Assembly (NCBI RefSeq): GCF_004564375.1
Contig: NZ_CP038267.1
Location: 3,953,745-4,017,744, forward strand
Origin: Nocardioides euryhalodurans
Lineage (GTDB): Bacteria > Actinomycetota > Actinomycetes > Propionibacteriales > Nocardioidaceae
Length of the DNA: 64,000 nucleotides
Direction: 5' to 3'
The position numbers were made by a program, and so were the translations under genes. The notes below the pieces were generated by a model. That model saw nothing but the letters and a program-made list of their open reading frames with translations, was not told the DNA's origin and did not search any database. This document shows positions 45,405 to 52,762 of this stretch, in pieces (within the stretch, counting starts at the first letter, position 1; every line of letters begins with the position of its first letter).

Positions 45405-45758
45405 TCAGACCCCCAGCACGCGGTCGAGCGTCTCGGCGTCGCGCGCCACGACGGCGGTGCCGTCGTCCAGGAGGATGATCGGCCGCTGGATCGCGCGTGG
45501 GTGCGACGCGAGGGCGGCCACCCAGTCGTGCCGGTGCGGGGCGTCGCGCGGCAGGTCGGCGAACCCGGCGTCCGCGCTCTCCTTGTCCCGGGCGATCTCC
45601 CAGGGCTCCACGTCGAGCCGGCGCAGGACGTCGTACAGCTCGTCGTGCGTTGGCGGCTCGTCGAGGCAGGAGCGGGTCTCGTACCGCTCGCCCGCCCGCT
45701 GCAGCCCGTCGAGGGCCGCCCGGGTCTTGCTGCACGCCACTGTCGTCCAGACCTCCAC
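45405..45758 (-). CDS. ArsC/Spx-like thioredoxin-fold protein
   Basis: 117 residues. The active-site loop ACSKTR near residue 10 and the RPIILLDDGTAVVARD segment match the arsenate reductase (ArsC)/Spx family. The catalytic Cys is in the usual place. Many such genes lack any role in arsenate resistance, and no ars genes are near. GTG 45758 follows TAGGAT by 8 nt, sharing a palindrome with the divergent gene. Confidence 0.85.
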   Translation of the reverse strand: MEVWTTVACSKTRAALDGLQRAGERYETRSCLDEPPTHDELYDVLRRLDVEPWEIARDKESADAGFADLPRDAPHRHDWVAALASHPRAIQRPIILLDDGTAVVARDAETLDRVLGV

Positions 45759-45766
45759 GACGAGGC

Positions 45767-45776
45767 ATCCTAGGAT
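45767..45776. promoter_or_regulatory. Palindromic shared -10 of two divergent genes
   Basis: ATCCTAGGAT reads as TAGGAT on both strands. The plus-strand hexamer (45771-45776) is 6 nt before GTG 45783. The minus-strand hexamer (45767-45772) is 8 nt before GTG 45758. Only one of the two divergent genes could bind polymerase at a time. Confidence 0.55.
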
Positions 45777-45782
45777 CAGACG

Positions 45783-46661
45783 GTGACCGAGGAGCTGTTG
45801 GGCATCGCGGACGAGCTCTACGGGCTGCCGCTGCCCGAGTTCACGCCGGCCCGCGACGCGCGTGCCAAGGAGCTGAAGGGCACCGACCTGGCCGCGTCCG
45901 TCAAGGCGCTGCGCAAGCCCTCGCTCGCGGCCTGGGTCGTCGACCTGCTCGTACGCCGGGACGCCGAGCAGGTCGGCCAGGTGCTCGACCTGGGGGCGGC
46001 ACTCCGCGAGGCGGCCGCCGGCATGGACGGCGAGGAGCTCCGGGCCCTGACCCGTCAACGGCGGCAGCTCACGGCAGCCGTCACCACCGGCGCCCGCTCG
46101 CTCGCCTCGGAGGCCGGGGTCCGGGTCACCCCAGCAGTGGCCGAGCAGGTCGAGGCGACGCTCACCGCGGCCATGCTCGACGCACGATGCGCCGAGGCGG
46201 TCCGCAGCGGGCTGCTCGTGACCGCGCTCGCGGCCACCGGGGTCGACGAGGTCGACCTCACCCGCGCGGTGGCGACCCCGGAGGCCCTCGGCTTCAGCGC
46301 CACCCCCGTCGAGCCCGCGCCCCCGGAGCTGCACGTCGTGCCCGACCCCGACGCCGACGAGAAGGCCGTCGCGGCCGCCCGCGAGCAGGCCGAGCGGGCC
46401 GGCTCGGCAGTGGCCGCTGCCACGGAGGCGCTCGAGTCGGCACGGACCGACGTGACCGACCTCGAGGCCCGGGGGATGCAGCTGCAGGCCGAGATCGAGG
46501 AGCTGCGCCGGAGGCTGGCCGACCTCGAGACGACGTACGAGGAGGTCGACGAGGAGCTCGCCGACGCCGAGGACGTGCGCGCGGAGGCGGAGGCGTCGCT
46601 GGCGGCGGCGACCTCCGACCACGAGGCCGCGCTCGCCGCCCTCGCGAGGCTGCGCGGCTAG
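45783..46661 (+). CDS. Hypothetical protein with C-terminal coiled coil
   Basis: 292 residues. Alpha-helical N-terminal domain with KALRKPSLAAWVVDLLVRR (near 40), and a long Ala/Glu-rich coiled coil (about 200-290). No enzymatic motifs or signal peptide. I do not recognise the family; similar proteins occur in other actinobacteria. Leaderless start at GTG 45783. Followed 22 nt later by the oxidoreductase gene. Confidence 0.75.
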   Translation: MTEELLGIADELYGLPLPEFTPARDARAKELKGTDLAASVKALRKPSLAAWVVDLLVRRDAEQVGQVLDLGAALREAAAGMDGEELRALTRQRRQLTAAVTTGARSLASEAGVRVTPAVAEQVEATLTAAMLDARCAEAVRSGLLVTALAATGVDEVDLTRAVATPEALGFSATPVEPAPPELHVVPDPDADEKAVAAAREQAERAGSAVAAATEALESARTDVTDLEARGMQLQAEIEELRRRLADLETTYEEVDEELADAEDVRAEAEASLAAATSDHEAALAALARLRG

Positions 46662-46683
46662 GGTGCGAAGGCAGGAGGTAGCC

Positions 46684-47880
46684 ATGGGAATCGTCGTCGT
46701 CGGAGGCGGACTGGCCGGCGCGCACGCGGTCGAGGAGCTCCGCGCGCAGGGCCACACCGGACCGGTCACCCTCATCGGGTCGGAGCAGCACCCGCCGTAC
46801 GAGAGGCCGCCGCTGTCGAAGGGGCTCCTGCTCGGCACCGACGAGCCCGACTCGCCGATCGTGCGCGACGCCGGGTGGTACGCCGACCACGACGTCGAGC
46901 TGCTGACCGGCCACACCGTGACGGCCGTCGACACCGCTGCGCGCCGGGTCGCCCTCGGCGACCGGGAGCTGGACTACGACCGCCTGCTGCTCGCCACCGG
47001 CGCGCGGCCGCGACGACTCGCGGTCGCCGACGACTCCGGCGCCGAGGTCGCGTACCTGCGCACCCTCGAGGACTCGCTCGCGCTCAAGGAGCGGCTCGGC
47101 GGCCACCTGCTGGTCATCGGCGCGGGCTGGATCGGCCTCGAGGTGGCCTCCGCGGCGCGTCAGGCCGGCGGCAGCGTCACCGTCGTCGAGAGCGCGTCCC
47201 TGCCGCTGGAGCGGGTGCTCGGGCCCGAGGTCGCGCCGGTCTTCGCCGAGCTCCACCGCGAGCACGGCGTCGACCTGCGGCTCGGCACCGGCGTCGCTGC
47301 CGTCGAGCACACCGGCGGCGGCACCCGGGTGGTCCTCGACGACGGCAGTGCGATCACCCCCGACCTGGTCGTCGTCGGCATCGGCGCGGTGCCCGAGGAC
47401 CGGCTCGCCGTCGAGGCAGGTCTCGCCGTCGACGGCGGGGTGCTCGTCGACGCGCGGCTGCGGACCAGCGACGACCACGTCTTCGCCGCCGGTGACGTCG
47501 CCCACCACGACCACCCCGTGCTGGGCCACCGGATCCGCGTCGAGCACTGGGACACCGCGATCCACCAGGGCAAGCACGCCGCCCGGGCGATGCTGGGCGA
47601 CGACGCGGCCTACGACCGGCAGCCGTACTTCTTCACCGACCAGTACGACCTCGGCATGGAGTACGTCGGCCACACCGGCGCCGGCTACGACGACGTGGTG
47701 CTCCGCGGCGACCTCGCCGGCCGGATCTTCAGCGCGCTGTGGATCCGGGGCGACCGCGTCGTGGCCGGCATGCACGTCAACGACTGGGACGCCATCGACC
47801 CCCTCAAGGCGGTCGTCGGTCGCGAGGCGACCGCGGCCGTACGCGACCCGGGCGTGCCGCTCGCCGACCTCGCGGACTGA
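46684..47880 (+). CDS. FAD-dependent ferredoxin reductase-like oxidoreductase
   Basis: 398 residues of the pyridine-nucleotide-disulphide/ferredoxin reductase type: FAD-binding VVGGGLAGAHAVEELR at the N-terminus, ATGARPRRL, NAD-binding VIGAGWIGLEVAS (near 143), and the second FAD motif VFAAGDVAH. No redox Cys pair. The C-terminal domain is as in rubredoxin or ferredoxin reductases. ATG 46684 has AGGAGG upstream. The electron partner is not encoded nearby. Confidence 0.92.
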   Translation: MGIVVVGGGLAGAHAVEELRAQGHTGPVTLIGSEQHPPYERPPLSKGLLLGTDEPDSPIVRDAGWYADHDVELLTGHTVTAVDTAARRVALGDRELDYDRLLLATGARPRRLAVADDSGAEVAYLRTLEDSLALKERLGGHLLVIGAGWIGLEVASAARQAGGSVTVVESASLPLERVLGPEVAPVFAELHREHGVDLRLGTGVAAVEHTGGGTRVVLDDGSAITPDLVVVGIGAVPEDRLAVEAGLAVDGGVLVDARLRTSDDHVFAAGDVAHHDHPVLGHRIRVEHWDTAIHQGKHAARAMLGDDAAYDRQPYFFTDQYDLGMEYVGHTGAGYDDVVLRGDLAGRIFSALWIRGDRVVAGMHVNDWDAIDPLKAVVGREATAAVRDPGVPLADLAD

Positions 47881-47888
47881 GGGTGCCG

Positions 47889-47924
47889 GCCCGATAGTGC
47901 GTCGCGGCAGCCCGATAGTGCGTC
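47889..47924 (+). repeat. 15-bp direct repeat preceding hairpin 1
   Basis: GCCCGATAGTGCGTC occurs at 47889-47903 and 47910-47924. The second copy runs into the left arm of the hairpin, so a half-element appears duplicated. Confidence 0.75.
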
Positions 47925-47976
47925 ACAGAACGGTCGTGGTTCGGCCTGTCTAGCGACCGTTTCGTGACGCACTATC
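47914..47976. repeat. 63-bp hairpin repeat, copy 1
   Basis: Two 23-nt arms (starting GATAGTGCGTCAC, ending GTGACGCACTATC; 21 of 23 positions pair) enclose a 17-nt loop. The same architecture with related arms occurs at 49141-49203, and the two enclose a nuclease-like gene. It could serve as the terminator of the oxidoreductase gene. Confidence 0.8.
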
Positions 47977-48032
47977 CCCCCGGTGCCGGGGGACCCAGGA
48001 GCACCTGTGGATGAGGCGCACGAGCGAGACGG

Positions 48033-49127
48033 GTGCCGCGCCACCATGTCGCCATGGTTGCCTCGCGGTTCCGCCCGGGGTCGTTCCACCCGGACCGGCC
48101 GGGTCTCGTCGCGCCGGTCCGGGTCGACCCGGCGGGGTTGCGGGGGCCGACCCCCGGACAGGCACGCGGACCGGGATGGCGGCGTACGACGAGTGGCCTC
48201 TTCACCCCCGCGGACGTCGAGCAGACGGTCGAGCAGCGGATCGTCGAGGCAGCGTCGCTGATCTCGCGCGGCCGTGGCGCAGTCACCGGCTGGGCGGCCC
48301 TGCGCTGGCTGGGAGGGAGCTGGTTCGACGGGTCCACGGCGACCCACGCCGCCGGCTTGCCCGTCGACCTGGCGGTCTCCGCGAGGGTGCGTCCGCGGGA
48401 TGGGGTGGTGGTGTGCCGGGAGCGTTCGGATCCGGCTGAGGTGATCATCGTGGACTCCCTGCCTGTCACCTTCCCCCTCCGGTCGGTGGCCTACGCCATG
48501 CGTTATGCACCGGATGTCCGCAGTGCCGCGAAGGTCTTCGCCATGGCGGCGTACGACGACCTCGTCAGTCGCGACGAGATGCGGCTCTACGTCGGCGAGG
48601 CCCCCCGAGCGGGCCTGTCGAGCTGGACCGGCGTGCCCTTGGCCCGCGAAGCCCTGCTCCACGCCGACGAGAACTGCTGGTCGCCCCAGGAGGTGCTCAT
48701 GGAGCTCATCTGGATCCTGGACGCGGGACTGCCCACCCCGCTGATGAACCGCCCGGTCTTCGACCGCCTCGGTCGGCACATCGGCACCCCCGACCTGCTC
48801 GACCCGGAGTCCGGAACGATCTGCGAGTACGACGGCAGGCTCCACCTGGAGGGCAGCCGTCGGGCCGGTGACATCCGTCGTGAGGAGGCGTTCCGGGAGG
48901 TCGGGCTGGAGGCCCTCACCCTGGTTGCGGGAGACACTGCCGATCCGGACGGGACGGCCCGGCGCATGGTCGCCGCTCGCCGGCGGGCTCGCTGGCTGCC
49001 CGAGGGACAGCGGGCGTGGACGACCGAACCGCCGGACTGGTGGGTCCCGACCCTCACCGTGGAGCAGCGTCGGTCCCTGTCAGCCGGCCGACGAGCCAGG
49101 CTGCTCCGTCACCGTCGTGCGGCGTGA
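48033..49127 (+). CDS. Nuclease-fold (DUF559/AbiEi-like) protein between hairpin repeats
   Basis: 364 residues. The N-terminal half (about 60-200) resembles the AbiEi-type antitoxin-like region seen before DUF559 domains. The C-terminal part (about 215-335) has SPQEVLMELIWILDAGLPTP, Asp254 (GTPDLL) and Glu265/Asp267 (CEYDGRLH), then DIRREEAFREVGLEAL, the pattern of very-short-patch-repair/DUF559 PD-(D/E)XK proteins. The usual catalytic Lys is replaced, so activity is uncertain. GTG 48033 or ATG 48054 may be the start. No partner toxin or antitoxin gene adjoins it. Confidence 0.72.
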   Translation: MPRHHVAMVASRFRPGSFHPDRPGLVAPVRVDPAGLRGPTPGQARGPGWRRTTSGLFTPADVEQTVEQRIVEAASLISRGRGAVTGWAALRWLGGSWFDGSTATHAAGLPVDLAVSARVRPRDGVVVCRERSDPAEVIIVDSLPVTFPLRSVAYAMRYAPDVRSAAKVFAMAAYDDLVSRDEMRLYVGEAPRAGLSSWTGVPLAREALLHADENCWSPQEVLMELIWILDAGLPTPLMNRPVFDRLGRHIGTPDLLDPESGTICEYDGRLHLEGSRRAGDIRREEAFREVGLEALTLVAGDTADPDGTARRMVAARRRARWLPEGQRAWTTEPPDWWVPTLTVEQRRSLSAGRRARLLRHRRAA

Positions 49128-49140
49128 GGCCGGGTACGGA

Positions 49141-49203
49141 GATAGTGCGTCACAGATGGGTCGTGTTGTTGCCGCGATGGCGACCGATCCGTGACGGACT
49201 ATC
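49141..49203. repeat. 63-bp hairpin repeat, copy 2
   Basis: Arms of 23 nt (20 of 23 pairing) around a 17-nt loop. The left arm shares its first 16 bases (GATAGTGCGTCACAGA) with copy 1. It ends exactly where the convergent glpK stop begins and may terminate both genes. Confidence 0.8.
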
Positions 49204-50685
49204 TCAGAGGTCCGCCCACCCCTTCGACCGCTCGACCGCCGCGAGCCACCGGGTGTGGGCGGCGTCGGCGGCGGACCGGTCGGACGCGGGCTCGAAGCGG
49301 CGGTCGAGCGACCAGGTGTCGCGCAGCTGGTCCGTGGAGGACCACACGCCGGTGCCGAGGCCGGCGAGGAACGCCGCGCCCAGCGCGGTGGTCTCGACGA
49401 TCTCCGGCCGCTCCACGGGTACGCCGACCTGGTCGGCCTGCACCTGGCAGAGCAGGTCGTTGGCGGCCGCCCCGCCGTCGACCCTGAGCGGTCGCGGCTC
49501 GCCCTCGACGGGCATCGTCTCGAGCACGTCGCGGACCTCGAAGGCGATCGCCTCCAGGGTCGCCCGGACGACGTGGGCACGGGTCGTGCCGCGGGTCAGC
49601 CCGATCAGCAGGCCGCGAGCCTGCGGGTCCCAGTGGGGTGCCCCCAGCCCGGTGAGGGCCGGGACGAAGACGACGCCGTCGGTGTGGTCGACCGTCGCAG
49701 CGATCGCGGCAGTCTCGGCCGCGGACCCCACGATCTGCAGCCCGTCGCGCAGCCACTGCACGGCCGCCCCGGTCACGAAGATCGCACCTTCGAGCGCATA
49801 GGTCATCTCACCGTCGGGGGAGCGCCACGCGGCGGTCGAGAGCAGCCCGGCCTCCGAGCGCTGGACCGTGCTGCCGGTGTTGGTGAGGATGAACGACCCG
49901 GTGCCGTAGGTGCACTTGGAGTCGCCCTCGTCGAAGCAGGTCTGCCCGAAGAGAGCGGACTGCTGGTCGCCGGCGATCCCGGCGATCGGCAGCGACAGCC
50001 CGCAGAAGCTGGCGGCGTCGGTCGTCGCGATCTCGCCCCAGCTCGGCACGATCTCCGGCAGCGCGTCGGGGGGCACGCCGAAGATGCCGCACAGCTCCTC
50101 GGACCACGTCCCCTCCGCCAGGTCGAAGAGGAGGGTCCGGGAGGCGTTCGACACGTCGGTGACGTGGTGGACCCCGCGCGTCATCCGTGCGATGAGGTAG
50201 GAGTCGACCGTGCCGACGGCGTAGCGGCCGGACTCGACGTGGGCCCATGTGTGCGGCTCCTGCTCGGCGAGCCAGACCAGCTTGGTGCCCGAGAAGTACG
50301 GGTCGAGCCGCAGCCCGGTCAGCTCCGCCACGCGGTCCTCGTGGCCGGCCTCGCGCATCCGCGTGCAGATCTCGGCCGTACGCCGGTCCTGCCAGACGAT
50401 CGCGCGGCGGGGCGAGCCGAGGGTCTCCCGGTCCCACAGGACGACCGTCTCGCGCTGGTTCGTGAGGCCCACCCCGGTCAGCTCGGCGGCGTCGACCTCG
50501 CGGAGCACCTGTCGGGTGGCCTCGATGGTCGCCTGCCAGATCTCCTCGGGGGCGTGCTCGACCCAGCCGGGTCGCGGGAAGTGCTGGCGGAACTCCTCGT
50601 ACCCCTTGGCCACGATCGTGCCGACGTCGCTGACGACCACCGCGGTGACTCCGGTGGTGCCCGCGTCGATCGCGAGGATGCTCAC
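49204..50685 (-). CDS. glpK: Glycerol kinase
   Basis: Phosphorylates glycerol with ATP to glycerol-3-phosphate. The 493 residues show the FGGY pattern: AIDAGTTGVTAVVV (phosphate loop), GLTNQRETVVLWDR, GIAGDQQSALFGQ, TYGTGSFILTNTG and RVDGGAAAND. GTG 50685 overlaps the stop of the DUF1028 gene (GTGA). No glycerol facilitator or glycerol-3-phosphate dehydrogenase is nearby. Confidence 0.95.
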   Translation of the reverse strand: MSILAIDAGTTGVTAVVVSDVGTIVAKGYEEFRQHFPRPGWVEHAPEEIWQATIEATRQVLREVDAAELTGVGLTNQRETVVLWDRETLGSPRRAIVWQDRRTAEICTRMREAGHEDRVAELTGLRLDPYFSGTKLVWLAEQEPHTWAHVESGRYAVGTVDSYLIARMTRGVHHVTDVSNASRTLLFDLAEGTWSEELCGIFGVPPDALPEIVPSWGEIATTDAASFCGLSLPIAGIAGDQQSALFGQTCFDEGDSKCTYGTGSFILTNTGSTVQRSEAGLLSTAAWRSPDGEMTYALEGAIFVTGAAVQWLRDGLQIVGSAAETAAIAATVDHTDGVVFVPALTGLGAPHWDPQARGLLIGLTRGTTRAHVVRATLEAIAFEVRDVLETMPVEGEPRPLRVDGGAAANDLLCQVQADQVGVPVERPEIVETTALGAAFLAGLGTGVWSSTDQLRDTWSLDRRFEPASDRSAADAAHTRWLAAVERSKGWADL

Positions 50686-51521
50686 GGGGCGGACACCCGG
50701 CCGGCCGCCGTCGTCCGGACCACGTCGAGCACCTTCTCGTCGATCCAGGTCAGGTCCGGCGCCACCCGCATCTCGTAGTTCTCGGTCCCGACCCAGGCGT
50801 GGAAGTCGTGCTGGCCCTGCGCCCGGGCGAAGCGGGCGAGCTCCTCGGCCAGCTCGGCCGTCACGGGCACCTTCTCCTCCTCGGTGGAGGCGGTGAGGTA
50901 GAGGTCGCTGAGGTCGAGCAGCCTGGCGAGCTCGGTCACCGGGTCGTCGTGGTCGTCGACCCGGAGGTCGACCGCGATGTCGTCGCGGCCGCCGTACCCG
51001 GCACCCTCGCGGACCACGAGGAGGGCGGCCGACTGCCGCCCACGGCGGTCGCCTCCCGCGTCGTCGCCGGCCGTGAGGGCGGCCAGCAACCGGCGACCCA
51101 GGGGCGCGTCGTCGTCGGAGGTGTCCCAAGCGGCCTGCATCGCGATCACGACGTCCTCGCCGGCCAGCACGTTGCCCTGGATGGCGTAGCCGTCGCCGGT
51201 GACGCCGCCGGCCCACGGCAGGCACGCCGAACCCGTGTGGGAGACCGCCTCGCCGTCGACGTCGACGAGGCCGACCTGGCGGTGGTCGCGTCCCGCGTCC
51301 TCCTCCAGCAGGCGCTGGACGGCGACGCCGGCGGTGGCGCCCTCGTCGAGGTGGGCAAGGGCGATGCCCTTCCACGCGACGTTGGCGTCGGCCTGCGTCG
51401 CGATGGCACCGACCTGGGCGACGGCGGCGGGCACCGCCGACCCGACGGCGAGGAACTTCGATGCGACGGCGACTCCCCAGGACTCTCCGTCGGCGGACCG
51501 GGCCACGATCGAGAAGGTCAT
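50682..51521 (-). CDS. DUF1028 protein (Ntn-hydrolase-like)
   Basis: 279 residues opening MTFSIVARSADGESWGVAVASKFL, the DUF1028 signature (first 20 quoted: MTFSIVARSADGESWGVAVA). This family has an N-terminal-nucleophile hydrolase-like fold; the enzymatic role is not established. A C-terminal extension (about 210-279) resembles the peptidoglycan-binding-like tail of some members. Leaderless ATG 51521. Translationally coupled to glpK. Confidence 0.88.
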   Translation of the reverse strand: MTFSIVARSADGESWGVAVASKFLAVGSAVPAAVAQVGAIATQADANVAWKGIALAHLDEGATAGVAVQRLLEEDAGRDHRQVGLVDVDGEAVSHTGSACLPWAGGVTGDGYAIQGNVLAGEDVVIAMQAAWDTSDDDAPLGRRLLAALTAGDDAGGDRRGRQSAALLVVREGAGYGGRDDIAVDLRVDDHDDPVTELARLLDLSDLYLTASTEEEKVPVTAELAEELARFARAQGQHDFHAWVGTENYEMRVAPDLTWIDEKVLDVVRTTAAGRVSAP

Positions 51522-51527
51522 GCCCGG

Positions 51528-51533
51528 ACCCTA
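51528..51533 (-). promoter_or_regulatory. -10 element for DUF1028-glpK (leaderless)
   Basis: TAGGGT on the minus strand, 6 nt, then ATG 51521. Confidence 0.55.
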
Positions 51534-51587
51534 GTAGGGACACCGACCGACTGTCGGTCCCCTCTGGTCGGCGCCGGACAACCTCGC

Positions 51588-51593
51588 TAGAGT
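51588..51593 (+). promoter_or_regulatory. Possible -10 of phosphofructokinase gene
   Basis: TAGAGT 41 bp before ATG 51635, leaving a short leader with an ACGAGGAGAG ribosome site. Confidence 0.4.
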
Positions 51594-51634
51594 CGAGCCG
51601 CCCACTTGAACGATCCAAACAACGAGGAGAGTCG

Positions 51635-52663
51635 ATGCGCGTCGGAGTGCTCACCGGAGGCGGGGACTGTCCCGGGCTCAACGCGGTGATCCGGGCCGTG
51701 GTCCGCAAGGGCGTCAAGGTGCACGGGTTCGACTTCGTGGGCTACCGCGACGGGTGGAAGGGGCCGCTCGAGGGCCTCACCATGGAGCTCGGCGTCCAGC
51801 AGTGCCGCGGCATCCTGCCCCGTGGCGGCACCATCCTGGGGTCCTCCCGCACCAACCCGTTCAAGATCGACGGCGGCGTGGAGAAGATCAAGGAGAACCT
51901 CGCCCGCGACGGCGTCGACGCCCTCGTCGCCATCGGTGGCGAGGACACCCTCGGCGTGGCGACGAAGCTCGCCGAGCTCGGTGTCGACGTGGTCGGCGTC
52001 CCCAAGACCATCGACAACGACCTGTCGGGCACCGACTTCACCTTCGGCTTCGACACCGCGGTCAACATCGCCACCGAGGCCATCGACCGGCTCCACACCA
52101 CCGCCGAGTCCCACCACCGGGCGCTCGTCGTCGAGGTGATGGGGCGGCACGCCGGCTGGATCGCGCTGCACGCCGGCATCGCGGGCGGCGCCAACATCGT
52201 GCTGATCCCCGAGCAGCCCTTCGACATCGAGGAGGTCTGCCGACTGGTCGAGTCCCGCTTCGAGTCGCGCTACTCCCCGATCCTGGTCGTCTCCGAGGGC
52301 GCCGTGCCCAAGGAGGGAGGCGACATGACGCTCGTCTCGGGCGAGAAGGACGCCTTCGGGCACGTACGCCTCGGCGGCATCGGCGACCGGATCGCCAAGG
52401 AGATCGAGGACCGGACCGGCGCGGAGGCCCGCGCGGTCGTCCTCGGCCACATCCAGCGCGGCGGCACCCCGACGGCGTTCGACCGGTGGCTGGCCAGCCG
52501 CTTCGGGATCCACGCGATCGACGCGGTCGCCGACGGCGAGTTCGGCACCATGATGGCGCTGCGCGGGACCGACATCGTCCGGCTGCCGCTCATCGAGGGC
52601 ACCGGCGAGCTCAAGCTCGTCAGCCCTGCCGAGTACGCCGAGGCGGAGGTCTTCTTCGGCTGA
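51635..52663 (+). CDS. pfk: 6-phosphofructokinase, probably PPi-dependent
   Basis: Converts fructose-6-phosphate to fructose-1,6-bisphosphate. The 342 residues have GGGDCPGLN (8-16), GGEDT (101-105), PKTIDND (123-129) and EVMGRHAGWIALHAG. Asp at 104 and Lys at 124 are the residues known to mark pyrophosphate use; ATP enzymes carry Gly at both. Established for actinobacterial PPi-PFK such as that of Amycolatopsis methanolica. A PPi enzyme works reversibly in glycolysis and gluconeogenesis. Confidence 0.92.
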   Translation: MRVGVLTGGGDCPGLNAVIRAVVRKGVKVHGFDFVGYRDGWKGPLEGLTMELGVQQCRGILPRGGTILGSSRTNPFKIDGGVEKIKENLARDGVDALVAIGGEDTLGVATKLAELGVDVVGVPKTIDNDLSGTDFTFGFDTAVNIATEAIDRLHTTAESHHRALVVEVMGRHAGWIALHAGIAGGANIVLIPEQPFDIEEVCRLVESRFESRYSPILVVSEGAVPKEGGDMTLVSGEKDAFGHVRLGGIGDRIAKEIEDRTGAEARAVVLGHIQRGGTPTAFDRWLASRFGIHAIDAVADGEFGTMMALRGTDIVRLPLIEGTGELKLVSPAEYAEAEVFFG

Positions 52664-52762
52664 GGCCGTTCGCGTGTCGACGCGCGACGCGGCCGTGGTG
52701 CTTCCCCTCGTACGCCCGGTGGGCCACGATGAGCGGACCTGCCACTCTCGGAAGGGAATGCC

